A stretch of 13,526 nucleotides of DNA from Alistipes sp. (GTDB taxonomy: Bacteria > Bacteroidota > Bacteroidia > Bacteroidales > Rikenellaceae), in contig JAFOZN010000079.1 of assembly GCA_017391185.1 (NCBI GenBank), forward strand, positions 1 to 13,526, given 5' to 3'. This document shows, in pieces, positions 1 to 8,215 of this stretch. The translations under genes were made by a program, and so were the position numbers. How positions within the stretch are numbered: the first letter of the stretch is position 1; each line of letters opens with the position of its first letter. The notes under the pieces were generated by a model. That model saw only the letters and a list, made by a program, of their open reading frames with translations. It was not told the origin of the DNA and made no database searches.

Positions 1-1976
1 GGAAAAATGTGTGGGTGGGTGCTGCGCTGACTGCGCTCTTCACTTCGCTTGAGATTGGTGCCAACCACCCTCAGATAAGTTACTACTTCCTGTTGGTGAT
101 GGTGGCAATGTGGCTTAGCGAGGCTTTCTATGCCCAGAGGCAGAAGCTCATGAAGGATTTTCTTAAACGTACGGCTATACTCGTGGCGGCGGGCGTTGTT
201 GCGTTGGGATCGAATCTTTCGCCTTTGTGGTACACCATGCAACACTCCAAGGAGACTACTCGTGGTGGCTCGGAGCTTGTCGAGCGTGATGCAGAGAGTG
301 GTCAGCAAGGTCTCGATATTGAATATGCCACTGCATGGAGCTATGGCCCTGTGGAGTCGATGAATATGTTTATCCCCGACCTGATGGGTGGAGCCTCTAC
401 CGATACCTTCTCGGAGGATGGTGCCGTAGCCGAGGAGCTCAAACAATATGGTCTGGAGGAGTGGGCGACATATCTGCCGCGCTATCATGGCGAGCAACCC
501 TATACGGCTGGTCCTACATATCTGGGTGCTGCGGTTATTTTCTTGGCTGTTTTCGCCCTCTTTGTGGTGCCTCAGCGCCAGCGTTGGTGGATTGTGGGGG
601 TGAGCATTTTGGCACTCTTTATGGCGTGGGGTTATCACATGATGTGGTTCTCTGAGCTGTTGTTTAAGTTCCTGCCAGGGTATGATAAGTTCCGTGCTGT
701 ATCGACTGCGTTGGTTGTTTTGCAGTGGAGCGTACCTCTGCTTGCTGCGTTGGGATTGGGTGAGGTTATCCAAGCAGAGGCAGATGAGAAACGTCTTCGC
801 CGAGCCTTGAATTGGGCTTTGGGCTTGACTCTCGGCGTGCTAATCGTGGTGATAGTAGGTGGTCGCTCGTTGGGTGACTTCGGTATGCAGGAGGGTGGAG
901 CGCAGATGAGTGAGCAGTTCCGTCAGTTGCTTTCCGAGGAGGATGGCGGTCAGAAATATATCAAGCAGGGCATGCACGAGCAGATGGGTTGGGCTGTGGC
1001 TTCGGCCATGGCGCAGGAGCGTGCCGATGCTATGCATGCCGATGCGTGGCGTTCTCTCTTGTTTGTGTTGTTGGCGGCAGGAGCTTTGGCAGGATATATC
1101 TATCGTAAGGTGATTCTCAAACCAGCACTCTTGTGTTCGGTGTTGGCTGTTGTGGTGTTGGCCGATTTGGTGGATGTGGATATGCGCTACCTCAATCACG
1201 ATAGTTTTGTCTCGGCTCGCGAGGCTAAGATTCTGCCTACCGATGCCGATAAGGCTATTTTGCAGGATAAGGATTTGGGTTACAGGGTGCTGAATCTTAC
1301 CGTTTCGCCATTCAACGATGCCACTACATCATATTTCCATCGCTCTGTGGGTGGTTATCATGGTGCAAAGCTGTCGCGCTATCAAGATATAATTGACCAC
1401 TACCTTCAGAAGATGGATGAGGGTGTGTTGGATATGCTCAACGTGCGCTATATCATAGCAGGCTCCAAGGCCGAGGATGTCGTGCCACGAGAGAGTGCTT
1501 TGGGTGCTGCGTGGATGGTGCGAAATGTTGTGCGTGCTTCATCTGCTCAAGAGGAGATTTCGCTTCTCGGTCAGGTCAATAAGCGAGAGGTGGCCGTTAT
1601 GAGCGAGGAGTTTTTGCCTGAGAAACTCAATTTTGGTGAGGGCACAATCTCCTTGGTGGAGTATCGCCCCAATTACCTAAAATATGAATATGAGGCTCAG
1701 GGCGATGCTTTGGCTCTCTTCTCTGAGATCTATACCCGCGAGGGCTGGAGCGCAAGGATTGATGGTGTGGAGGCACGACCTCTCAGAGCCGATTATATCC
1801 TCCGTGCGTTGGAGTTGCCTCAGGGTAAGCATACTGTGGAGTGGAGCTATCGTGCGCCACGCTGGAATCTTATAGAGGGTATCACATTGGCCTTCTCGCT
1901 GGTGATACTCGGCTCTTTGGTATTAATTTTAATCTACTATATACGCAATGCGCTCAGACAAAAGAATCAGGCGTAA
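1..1976 (+). CDS. YfhO-family multispanning membrane protein, 5' end missing
   Basis: The reading frame is open to the left edge, so the GTG at 9 is probably internal and the true start lies outside the window. About 655 residues are visible; YfhO proteins of this phylum usually exceed 800. The visible part starts in a membrane segment followed by the family-like motif ANHPQISYYF. About seven further hydrophobic segments follow (for example near residues 53-75, 168-186, 192-208, 230-250, 267-285, 345-362 and 368-388). Then comes a soluble C-terminal region with NVRYII (near 476) and the YfhO-like stretch YTREGWSARIDG (near 577), and a last helix before a basic tail. YfhO proteins are linked to glycosylation of cell-surface polymers in Firmicutes; the role in Bacteroidota is not established. 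The end overlaps ftsX by 29 bp, suggesting translational coupling. Family assignment is fairly sure; the substrate is unknown. Confidence 0.82.
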   Translation, partial: KNVWVGAALTALFTSLEIGANHPQISYYFLLVMVAMWLSEAFYAQRQKLMKDFLKRTAILVAAGVVALGSNLSPLWYTMQHSKETTRGGSELVERDAESGQQGLDIEYATAWSYGPVESMNMFIPDLMGGASTDTFSEDGAVAEELKQYGLEEWATYLPRYHGEQPYTAGPTYLGAAVIFLAVFALFVVPQRQRWWIVGVSILALFMAWGYHMMWFSELLFKFLPGYDKFRAVSTALVVLQWSVPLLAALGLGEVIQAEADEKRLRRALNWALGLTLGVLIVVIVGGRSLGDFGMQEGGAQMSEQFRQLLSEEDGGQKYIKQGMHEQMGWAVASAMAQERADAMHADAWRSLLFVLLAAGALAGYIYRKVILKPALLCSVLAVVVLADLVDVDMRYLNHDSFVSAREAKILPTDADKAILQDKDLGYRVLNLTVSPFNDATTSYFHRSVGGYHGAKLSRYQDIIDHYLQKMDEGVLDMLNVRYIIAGSKAEDVVPRESALGAAWMVRNVVRASSAQEEISLLGQVNKREVAVMSEEFLPEKLNFGEGTISLVEYRPNYLKYEYEAQGDALALFSEIYTREGWSARIDGVEARPLRADYILRALELPQGKHTVEWSYRAPRWNLIEGITLAFSLVILGSLVLILIYYIRNALRQKNQA

Positions 1977-2823
1977 GGTACGCCGCTCCTATATGGTATC
2001 TACGGTGAGTATCTCGCTGGTGCTCTTCCTGCTCGGCTCGGTGGGTTATATGCTCTCTGCGGCACTCTCTACGGCTCATACTCTGCGAGGAAGCATCACT
2101 CTCTCGGTGGAGTTAGATCAAGCGATGGAGCAAGGAGCCAAGGATGCTCTTGGGGAGAAGCTCTCTGAGATGGAGGGCGTCAGTGGTGTGGAGTATGTGA
2201 GCCGTCAGGAGAAGATCGAGGATGAGGATTTCCGCCGTATGTTCGCTTCTGAGATCGAGAGTATCTTGGCCGATAACCCTCTGCGCGATAGTTTTGAGGT
2301 GGGAATCACGACTGCCGATAAGCAAAAACGCGATGAGATGGTAGATCAGATTTCGGTGTTGGATGGTGTGGTATATGTGGCCTATCCAGCTTCGACCATC
2401 GAGCAGCTGCACTCGACCATCAACCGTATCACCATCATCCTTATAGCCTTTGGCGGTGCGTTGCTCATTATCTCGCTTATCTTGTTGAACAACACCATCC
2501 GTCTGGCGATATTCTCGCGCCGTTACCTGATCAATACGCTCAAGTTGGTGGGTGCTACCAAATGGTATATCATGCGTCCATTCCTCTCGACTGCGGCCAA
2601 GCAGGGCTTCTGGTCGGGTATCTTGGCGAGCCTGCTTTTTGGTGCGGCATTGGCGGGTTTGAGTGAGGCTATGCCTGAGATTATTTCGATGAGCGAGTTG
2701 ATTAAGATCGGTATCATCGTAGGTGTGATGATTCTCGGCGGTTTGCTTATTTCAATACTCTTTACGACCTTTGCAGTCGGAAAGTTTGTCAATATGAAAT
2801 CTAATAAGATATATCTCTACTAA
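1948..2823 (+). CDS. ftsX: Cell division protein FtsX (ABC transporter-like permease subunit)
   Basis: This 291-residue protein has the FtsX layout: a basic cytoplasmic N-terminus, TM1 (about 15-38), a periplasmic domain (about 40-157) with the NPLRDSFEV motif at 110-118, then TM2 (160-181), TM3 (219-239) and TM4 (251-274). The cytoplasmic loop after TM2 holds the conserved stretch LKLVGATKWYIMRPF (198-212), which in the family contacts the ATPase FtsE. FtsEX sits at the division site and relays ATP hydrolysis to peptidoglycan hydrolases in the periplasm. No ftsE lies beside it here, so its partner must be encoded elsewhere. The ATG at 1948 lies inside the end of the YfhO gene in another frame. 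One base separates its stop from the next start, indicating an operon. Identification is strong. Confidence 0.93.
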   Translation: MRSDKRIRRKVRRSYMVSTVSISLVLFLLGSVGYMLSAALSTAHTLRGSITLSVELDQAMEQGAKDALGEKLSEMEGVSGVEYVSRQEKIEDEDFRRMFASEIESILADNPLRDSFEVGITTADKQKRDEMVDQISVLDGVVYVAYPASTIEQLHSTINRITIILIAFGGALLIISLILLNNTIRLAIFSRRYLINTLKLVGATKWYIMRPFLSTAAKQGFWSGILASLLFGAALAGLSEAMPEIISMSELIKIGIIVGVMILGGLLISILFTTFAVGKFVNMKSNKIYLY

Positions 2824-2824
2824 G

Positions 2825-3094
2825 ATGAAGTTAATAGATAATTTGCGTAAAAAGTTCTCCGAGGTGGAGGATCAGCACGACAAGGAGATGCCTCTGACGA
2901 TGAAAAACTACCTGCTCATAGCCGTAGGTATGGTCGTAATTCTCATCGGCCTATTGCTCATGGCGGGCGGTGGTAGCGAGGATCCTACTCAGTTTAGCTA
3001 CGAAATCTTCTCATGGCGCAGAATCACTCTTGCTCCGATCTTGATTGTGGGCGGTTTTGCCTTTGAGATCTATGCTTTGATGAAGCGTTTTTAA
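2825..3094 (+). CDS. DUF3098 family small membrane protein
   Basis: This 89-residue protein has two predicted membrane helices (about 28-47 and 67-86). A short charged N-terminus precedes them, with several acidic residues at 13-21. The stretch YEIFSWRRITLAPILIVGGF, starting at residue 59, matches the conserved core of DUF3098 proteins, which are confined largely to Bacteroidota; I make that assignment from memory of the family. Function is unknown. It starts one base after the ftsX stop and is followed 31 bp later by uppP. The position between a divisome gene and the undecaprenyl-pyrophosphate phosphatase suggests, but does not prove, a role in division or envelope assembly. Confidence 0.83.
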   Translation: MKLIDNLRKKFSEVEDQHDKEMPLTMKNYLLIAVGMVVILIGLLLMAGGGSEDPTQFSYEIFSWRRITLAPILIVGGFAFEIYALMKRF

Positions 3095-3125
3095 GTTCGG
3101 GATAAATAATAAAACAAGATAACCC

Positions 3126-3920
3126 ATGTCAATAATTGAAGCAATCATCCTCGGTATTGTCCAAGGCCTTACCGAGTTTCTGCCTGTTTCGAGTAGTGGT
3201 CATCTCCAGATTTTCAAGGCCCTGATGGGTGTCGAGATCGAGGAGAATCTCGCATTCGATGTCACTCTCCACGCCGCTACTGTGCTCTCGACCATCGTGA
3301 TTCTTTGGCCAGAGGTCAAGCGTCTGTTCGTGGGGTTGTTCTCTCGTCATTTCAACGAGGAGCAGGCCTATATTCTTAAGCTCATCCTCTCGATGGTGCC
3401 TATCGGTATTGTAGGTTTTGCCTTTAAGGATCAGCTTAATGCTATGTTGGAGTCACCTTATATTTTGACTTATGTGGGTGGTGCGCTCCTGCTTACTGCG
3501 GCGTTGCTCTCGTTTGCATACTACGCCAAGCCTCGCCAGAAGGAGACTATCTCCTATCGCGATGCCTTTATCATCGGTCTCAGCCAAGCGGTAGCTGCTA
3601 TGCCAGGCCTTTCGCGCTCAGGCACTACCATCGCTACTGGTCTGTTGCTGGGTAATAAGAAGGAGTCTATGGCGCAGTTCTCGTTCCTGATGGTCTTGGC
3701 TCCTATCATGGGAGAGATGTTGCTCAACCTCGTGAAGGGAGAAGTTGTCTTCTCCTCTATCGGCTTTGTGCCTATGATGGCGGGCTTCCTCTCGGCATTC
3801 GTTGTGGGATGCTTGGCTTGTAAGTTTATGATTAATATCGTCAAGCGTGGTAAGCTCATCTGGTTTGCCGTATATTGCGCTTTGGCGGGTGTAGTTGCTA
3901 TAATCTCTAATTTTGCATAG
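3126..3920 (+). CDS. uppP: Undecaprenyl-diphosphate phosphatase (UppP/BacA)
   Basis: This integral membrane enzyme removes a phosphate from undecaprenyl pyrophosphate, regenerating the lipid carrier for peptidoglycan and other surface polymers. The 264 residues match the usual family length (about 260-275). Both signature regions are intact. The first runs from [20 protein letters not shown] to SGH, with E17 and H26 corresponding to the catalytic Glu and His. The second is PGLSRSGTT at 160-168, the phosphate-binding motif. FDVTLHAAT at 44-52 is also typical. Several hydrophobic helices follow throughout. The family is a known determinant of bacitracin tolerance. The ATG at 3126 places the first helix in the standard position; no Shine-Dalgarno sequence is visible, as usual in this phylum. 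The gene sits between the DUF3098 gene (31 bp) and truB (3 bp). Confidence 0.96.
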   Translation: MSIIEAIILGIVQGLTEFLPVSSSGHLQIFKALMGVEIEENLAFDVTLHAATVLSTIVILWPEVKRLFVGLFSRHFNEEQAYILKLILSMVPIGIVGFAFKDQLNAMLESPYILTYVGGALLLTAALLSFAYYAKPRQKETISYRDAFIIGLSQAVAAMPGLSRSGTTIATGLLLGNKKESMAQFSFLMVLAPIMGEMLLNLVKGEVVFSSIGFVPMMAGFLSAFVVGCLACKFMINIVKRGKLIWFAVYCALAGVVAIISNFA

Positions 3921-3923
3921 CAG

Positions 3924-4643
3924 ATGGCGATGAATGAATCTTTGCGTGATGTAGTCTTCCCAGAGGGCTACATCGCTGTTATTGATAAGCCTTTGGAGTG
4001 GACCTCGACAGATGTGGTGCGCAAGATCAAATATCAGCTTATCAATCGTTTGGGTTATAAAAAGATTAAGATTGGCCATGCTGGTACGCTCGATCCTTTG
4101 GCTACGGGAGTTCTTCTGGTCTGCATAGGCAAGGCTACCAAGATGGTCGATGCCTTGCAAGCCGAGGAGAAGGAGTATGTGGCGGAGTTGGAGTTGGGAG
4201 CTACCACTCCAAGCTATGATATGGAGCATGAGATAGACCAACGCTATCCTACGGAGCATATCACCCGAGAGATGATAGAGCAGGCTCTTGCCGATCTTAC
4301 GGGCGAGCGTCTGCAAGCGCCACCAATCTACTCGGCCAAGAAGGTTGAGGGTGTCAGAGCCTACGAATTTGCTCGCGTGGGTGAGCAGGTAGAGCTCAAG
4401 AAGGCTCTGATTAACATCTATGAGATGGAGATTCTGGAGTTTGAGATGCCTCGCCTCAAAATCAGAGTGCGTTGTAGCAAGGGCACTTACATCCGTTCGC
4501 TGGCTCATGAAATAGGTCAGGCTGTCGAGAGTGGAGCATACCTCAGATCGTTGCGCCGTACGCGAAGTGGCGGTTTTACGGTAGAAAATGCATACGAATT
4601 GCAGAATTTTTTAGAAAAGTTGCAAGAGTGTGAAACAAAATAG
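3924..4643 (+). CDS. truB: tRNA pseudouridine(55) synthase TruB
   Basis: TruB converts U55 in the T-loop of tRNAs to pseudouridine in the cytoplasm. The 239-residue protein carries the catalytic motif GHAGTLDPLATGVL (51-64), with D57 the nucleophile. It also has DKPLEWTS (21-28), the PPIYSAKKVEGVRAYEFAR segment (133-151), CSKGTYIRSLAHEIG (184-198) and YLRSLRRTRSGGF (206-218). It is shorter than E. coli TruB (314 residues) because it ends after the catalytic fold and has no C-terminal PUA-type domain; I recall this length as common in Bacteroidota. The ATG at 3924 lies three bases after the uppP stop; an in-frame ATG at 3930 is an alternative start. It appears to be the last tightly packed gene of the ftsX-uppP cluster. 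Confidence 0.96.
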   Translation: MAMNESLRDVVFPEGYIAVIDKPLEWTSTDVVRKIKYQLINRLGYKKIKIGHAGTLDPLATGVLLVCIGKATKMVDALQAEEKEYVAELELGATTPSYDMEHEIDQRYPTEHITREMIEQALADLTGERLQAPPIYSAKKVEGVRAYEFARVGEQVELKKALINIYEMEILEFEMPRLKIRVRCSKGTYIRSLAHEIGQAVESGAYLRSLRRTRSGGFTVENAYELQNFLEKLQECETK

Positions 4644-4716
4644 AGTTTTTTTCGTATAACTATTTGATATATGTCTGTTTTGGACAAATTCACACTTGAT
4701 CCTATAGGTTAAAATT
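4644..4716 (+). other. truB-queA intergenic region, AT-rich, no clear promoter or terminator
   Basis: This 73-bp gap is strongly AT-rich. It has a T run just after the truB stop (4645-4651) but no stable hairpin in front of it, so I do not call a terminator. I found no TAnnTTTG element; the nearest TTTG strings do not have TA at the right distance. It also contains the 8-bp palindrome CCTATAGG. queA may be cotranscribed with truB or may have a promoter I cannot recognise. Confidence 0.4.
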
Positions 4717-5766
4717 ATGAAATTATCTCAGTACGGATATGAATTCTCGGCCGATATGTTGGCCAAGTATCCCACCGACAATCGAGACGACTCTCGATTG
4801 ATGGTTCTGAATCGTGCCGATGGCACTATCGAGCATCGCACCTTCAAAGATATTATCGACTACTTCGATGAGAAGGATCTCTTTGTTTTCAACGACACCA
4901 AGGTTTTCCCTGCACGCCTTCGCGGTAATAAGGAGAAGACAGGTGCCGAGATCGAGATCTTCCTCTTGCGTGAGCTTAATCAGGAGCTCCGTTTGTGGGA
5001 TGTGTTGGTAGATCCAGCGCGTAAGATTCGTATCGGCAATAAACTCTATTTTGGTGATGACGATATGATGGGTGCCGAGGTTATCGACAATACCACCTCG
5101 CGTGGCCGTACGTTGAGATTCCTCTATGACGGTAGCTATGAGGAGTTTAAGCAGGCTCTTTATAGCTTGGGCGAGACTCCACTCCCACGTTGGGTGCGTG
5201 AGCAGGTTGAGCCAGAGGATAGTGAGCGTTACCAGACCATCTTCGCCAAGAACGAGGGTGCTGTTGCAGCTCCTACGGCAGGTCTTCACTTCTCGAAGCA
5301 TCTTTTGAAGCGTATGGAGATTCGTGGTATCGAGTCGGCCTTCATCACTCTGCATGCAGGTTTGGGTAACTTCCGTACCGTAGATGTTGAGGATCTCTCG
5401 AAGCATAAGATGGATTCTGAGCAGTACTGCGTCAGCGCAGAGGCTTCGGAGCATGTGAATCAGACCAAGCGCGATGGCCATAAGGTGGTGGCAATCGGTA
5501 CTACCGTTATGCGTACTTTGGAGACTGCGGTCTCTACAGGCGGTATGATTACGCCTCAGGAGGGCTGGACCAATAAGTTCATCTTCTGTCCATACGATTT
5601 CACTGTGGCTAACGCTATGGTTTCCAACTTCCAGCTACCATACTCTACACAGCTCATGATGGTGGCGGCTTTCGGTGGTTATGATTTGGTCATGAATGCC
5701 TATAAGATTGCCAAGGAGGAGGGTTATCGTTTCGGAACATATGGCGATGCGATGCTGATTCTTTAG
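4717..5766 (+). CDS. queA: S-adenosylmethionine:tRNA ribosyltransferase-isomerase QueA
   Basis: QueA transfers and isomerises the ribose of S-adenosylmethionine onto 7-aminomethyl-7-deazaguanine in tRNA, forming epoxyqueuosine, the penultimate step of queuosine synthesis at wobble position 34. The 349-residue protein has the family landmarks in order: [10 protein letters not shown] (24-33), [13 protein letters not shown] (58-70), [20 protein letters not shown] (170-189) continuing into LHF, then [11 protein letters not shown] (213-223) and [19 protein letters not shown] near the C-terminus. Length is normal. The usual THVGxGTF is LHAGLGNF and the usual TNFHLPxSTL is [10 protein letters not shown]; both look like ordinary lineage variation. 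The neighbouring truB also modifies tRNA. The ATG at 4717 is the first in the frame after the AT-rich leader and aligns with the family start. Confidence 0.95.
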   Translation: MKLSQYGYEFSADMLAKYPTDNRDDSRLMVLNRADGTIEHRTFKDIIDYFDEKDLFVFNDTKVFPARLRGNKEKTGAEIEIFLLRELNQELRLWDVLVDPARKIRIGNKLYFGDDDMMGAEVIDNTTSRGRTLRFLYDGSYEEFKQALYSLGETPLPRWVREQVEPEDSERYQTIFAKNEGAVAAPTAGLHFSKHLLKRMEIRGIESAFITLHAGLGNFRTVDVEDLSKHKMDSEQYCVSAEASEHVNQTKRDGHKVVAIGTTVMRTLETAVSTGGMITPQEGWTNKFIFCPYDFTVANAMVSNFQLPYSTQLMMVAAFGGYDLVMNAYKIAKEEGYRFGTYGDAMLIL

Positions 5767-5777
5767 AAATTTTTTAT

Positions 5778-5785
5778 TATCTTTG
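5778..5785 (+). promoter_or_regulatory. Bacteroidota-type -7 promoter element (TATCTTTG)
   Basis: TATCTTTG exactly fits the TAnnTTTG consensus for the -7 element of the main Bacteroidota sigma factor. It lies 24 bp before the ATG at 5810 and just after the queA stop, in an AT-rich stretch. A transcript would start near 5791 and have a leader of about 20 nt. I see no good TTTG-like -33 element at the expected spacing, so strength is uncertain. It would drive the GT5-DUF4270 pair. Confidence 0.6.
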
Positions 5786-5809
5786 CACATTAATAAACCC
5801 AAATAAGTC

Positions 5810-6616
5810 ATGGCTTCACGCAAAATACTTTACGTTTGTCAGGAGATTATGCCATATCTTCCCGAGACCGAGCTTTCGAGCTTGAGTCGTCATTTGGTGC
5901 AGGCGATGCAGGAGCGAGGTAACGAGATCCGCACCTTCATGCCTCGATATGGCTGTATAAACGAAAGACGCAATCAGTTGCATGAAGTAATCCGTCTGTC
6001 GGGAATGAACCTTATCATTGACGACAACGACCACCAGCTCATCATCAAGGTGGCTTCTATTCCTTCAGCTCGTATTCAGATCTATTTCATCGACAATGAT
6101 GATTACTTCTCTCGTAAGGCTACCTTTACCGATGAGTCGGGTGAGGAGTTTGCCGATAACGATGAGCGCGCAATCTTCTTTGCTCGAGGTGTTCTGGAGA
6201 CTGTCAAGAAGCTCAATTGGTCACCATCGATTGTTCATTGTATGGGTTGGATGTCGGCTGTTATGCCTATCTACCTGAAGCAGATTTTCCACGATGAGCC
6301 TCTCTTCAAGGATGTCAAGGTGGTGGTGTCGCTTGCCGATGATAAGTTTGTAAAGCCGCTGGATGCGGGATTTAGTCAGAGAGTGATCAACGAGGGTGCC
6401 GATGAGGCAAAACTCTCAGAATTGACACTCCCTTCATACGAAAACCTCTATCGCTTCGTTATAGATTATGCCGATGGTATTGTGGTATCTTCGGCTAATG
6501 CGGATGAGTCCCTTATAGAGTATGCTCGCCAGAGTGGTAAGCCTATGCTTGAGTGGGAGGATCCACAGAGTGCAGAGTGTTTTGATAATTATAACCGTTT
6601 CTATGAAAATCTTTAA
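5810..6616 (+). CDS. Half-length glycogen/starch synthase-like protein (GT5 N-terminal domain only)
   Basis: The 268 residues resemble only the N-terminal Rossmann domain of GT5 glycogen/starch synthases, which normally have about 480 residues. Family-like parts are ILYVCQEIMPYLPETELSSL (6-25), GNEIRTFMPRYG (37-48), FADNDERAIFFARGVLE (114-130) and WSPSIVHCMGWMSAVMPIYL (137-156). Two functional features differ from true synthases. The N-terminal KTGGL motif, which binds ADP-glucose, is replaced by ETELS (19-23). The whole C-terminal nucleotide-sugar domain is missing. The sequence ends at a clean stop, so this does not look like a recent frameshift. Short proteins of this kind occur in Bacteroidota and are often annotated as glycogen/starch synthase. 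I infer it is not an autonomous synthase; it may bind glucan, act with a partner or have a structural role. It overlaps the downstream lipoprotein gene by 14 bp. Confidence 0.78.
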   Translation: MASRKILYVCQEIMPYLPETELSSLSRHLVQAMQERGNEIRTFMPRYGCINERRNQLHEVIRLSGMNLIIDDNDHQLIIKVASIPSARIQIYFIDNDDYFSRKATFTDESGEEFADNDERAIFFARGVLETVKKLNWSPSIVHCMGWMSAVMPIYLKQIFHDEPLFKDVKVVVSLADDKFVKPLDAGFSQRVINEGADEAKLSELTLPSYENLYRFVIDYADGIVVSSANADESLIEYARQSGKPMLEWEDPQSAECFDNYNRFYENL

Positions 6617-8201
6617 TCGCGGAGTGAGATATATAGCTGTTCTTACAGCGCTATTTGTGGCAGTTTTGAGTGGTTGTACTACTGTTGCAGACTACTCTAT
6701 GGGAGAGGAGTTTGCACCGGGTCATCAGCAGATGGTCATGCGCCACAGAAGTTACAAGGGTGGTATGTTGAAGGAGACCGATGTGGCCGATACGCCATGT
6801 AAGGTCTTTGAGTCGCGCCTGTTTAAGACCGATACCGTAAATTCAGGCTTTTTGAATCGTCTCTACTTGGGTGTGCAGCATAATGAGCGATTTGGTACAC
6901 GTAAGTTGGCCTTTGTGAGTCAGTATCTTTTCGATACTCCTGTTCACGATTCGATTGGTTTTGGCTATCGCCCTGTTTTTGATTCGGCAGTCTTTTTGCT
7001 TTCGGTGGATACCATCGTTGGTGATACCATGAAGCCTGTGAAGTTTAATGTCTATGCTTTGGAGAAGGATCTTTTCCACAATCACGAAGACTCTACCTTC
7101 TATGTAAACTATGATCCACGCCAGAGTGGTCACATCTCGGAGGGTGCCGAGCCTATCTTTACATTCCAGTTCCCTGACCATGCCAATGGTGTATATACAA
7201 CCTCTACTCAGGTGCGTATGCAGGAGACTTCGGCTACCAAGGACTTCATTGACCTTATCTTCTGCCGTAAGAAGCTCGACAGCAATGGCCTTGCCAACTA
7301 TCAGGTAGAGAATTATCAGTCGGATTCGGCTTTTGTTACCAATTTCAAGGGTATCTATGTCGAGCCAGCATACGATAAACCAGAGCAGGGTGATGGTGTA
7401 GCCTTCTCTATACAACCATCCGAGACTGGTTTCCAGCTCTTTGGCCGTACTCGTAACTCAGGCCATGATGCCGATTTGTTGGCCGATACCATCTCTATTG
7501 GCTACATCTGCTACGATGCTCAGGCGGTGGATGATTATGGTAACAACCGTGCGCAGTCTGTTAAGTTTGACTTCTCGAATAGCGATTTGGCCTCTATGAC
7601 GATGTTGGAGACCGAGAAGAATCGCCCAGAGGTTGAGTTGGGTTATGTGTCGGGTTGCGGTGGTGTGATGACCGAGCTTAACTTTACCGATGAGTTCCTC
7701 AATTCGCTCTCTACGGTTTGTGGTGATGGCGAGTATATTGCAGTGGCGGTGAATCAGGCCTCTTTGAAGTTCTATATCGAGGATGCCGACTATGACTACA
7801 CCAAGCTCGATCCGCTTGCTATGGCCGATAAGTTGGATACTTCGATCTCGCGTCTGGGATTGTATTACAATTACAAGCGACTAAGCCCTATCATTGACTA
7901 CCTCTACAACCAAGAGGAGAATGGTATGACCTACTATAACGGATATATGAATCGCTCGTTGGCTTGCTACAATATGAACATCTCGTCATATATGCAGGAG
8001 TTGATAAATAATGTCCTTAAGTTGGAGAGAGAGGCAGACGGAAGCCTCGACTTCTCGAAGTTGAGCGTTCCGCGTAAGCTCTATCTTGCGCCTGGAGCCA
8101 ACGACAGATTCACCCTTAATCATAGTATCATACAGGGTGGAGATGCCGAGCAGAACAAAGCCAGCATCTCGATAGATATAACATACACGTTGATCAAATA
8201 G
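6603..8201 (+). CDS. DUF4270 family lipoprotein
   Basis: The start chosen is ATG 6603, giving 532 residues; the frame is open upstream, but this ATG gives a proper signal sequence. The N-terminus is basic, followed by a hydrophobic stretch (about 9-22) and a lipobox LSGC with the lipidated cysteine at 25. It is therefore a predicted lipoprotein of the inner or outer membrane. The segment from SRLFKTDTV through LYLGVQHNERFGTRKLAFVS and FDSAVFLLSVD matches the usual DUF4270 pattern, as does the C-terminal LYLAPGANDRFT. The predicted fold is mostly beta. The function of DUF4270 is unknown. Its first 14 bp overlap the end of the GT5-like gene, implying coupled translation and perhaps a shared process, possibly concerned with surface glycans. 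The family call rests on remembered pattern rather than a search. Confidence 0.78.
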   Translation: MKIFNRGVRYIAVLTALFVAVLSGCTTVADYSMGEEFAPGHQQMVMRHRSYKGGMLKETDVADTPCKVFESRLFKTDTVNSGFLNRLYLGVQHNERFGTRKLAFVSQYLFDTPVHDSIGFGYRPVFDSAVFLLSVDTIVGDTMKPVKFNVYALEKDLFHNHEDSTFYVNYDPRQSGHISEGAEPIFTFQFPDHANGVYTTSTQVRMQETSATKDFIDLIFCRKKLDSNGLANYQVENYQSDSAFVTNFKGIYVEPAYDKPEQGDGVAFSIQPSETGFQLFGRTRNSGHDADLLADTISIGYICYDAQAVDDYGNNRAQSVKFDFSNSDLASMTMLETEKNRPEVELGYVSGCGGVMTELNFTDEFLNSLSTVCGDGEYIAVAVNQASLKFYIEDADYDYTKLDPLAMADKLDTSISRLGLYYNYKRLSPIIDYLYNQEENGMTYYNGYMNRSLACYNMNISSYMQELINNVLKLEREADGSLDFSKLSVPRKLYLAPGANDRFTLNHSIIQGGDAEQNKASISIDITYTLIK

Positions 8202-8215
8202 TTAAGTGAAATACG

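Noticed and set aside
3618..4508. Long minus-strand open frame (296 codons) across uppP and truB
   Set aside because: It lies antisense to two clearly identified genes; the translation is rich in His, Arg and Leu with no recognisable motif, as expected for a shadow of their codon use.
4645..4651. T run after truB as a terminator
   Set aside because: No stable stem precedes it.
4671..4696. ATTTG/CAAAT and TGTC/GACA small inverted repeats before queA as a riboswitch or operator
   Set aside because: Arms are only 4-5 bp in AT-rich DNA, and nothing resembles a preQ1 aptamer.
4723..5481. Minus-strand open frame of 252 codons inside queA
   Set aside because: Antisense to a strongly conserved gene with all its family motifs; no family resemblance in the translation.
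6522..6602. Upstream extension of the DUF4270 frame (27 extra residues)
   Set aside because: It overlaps the conserved end of the GT5-like gene and would bury the lipoprotein signal; ATG 6603 gives a normal signal with a lipobox.
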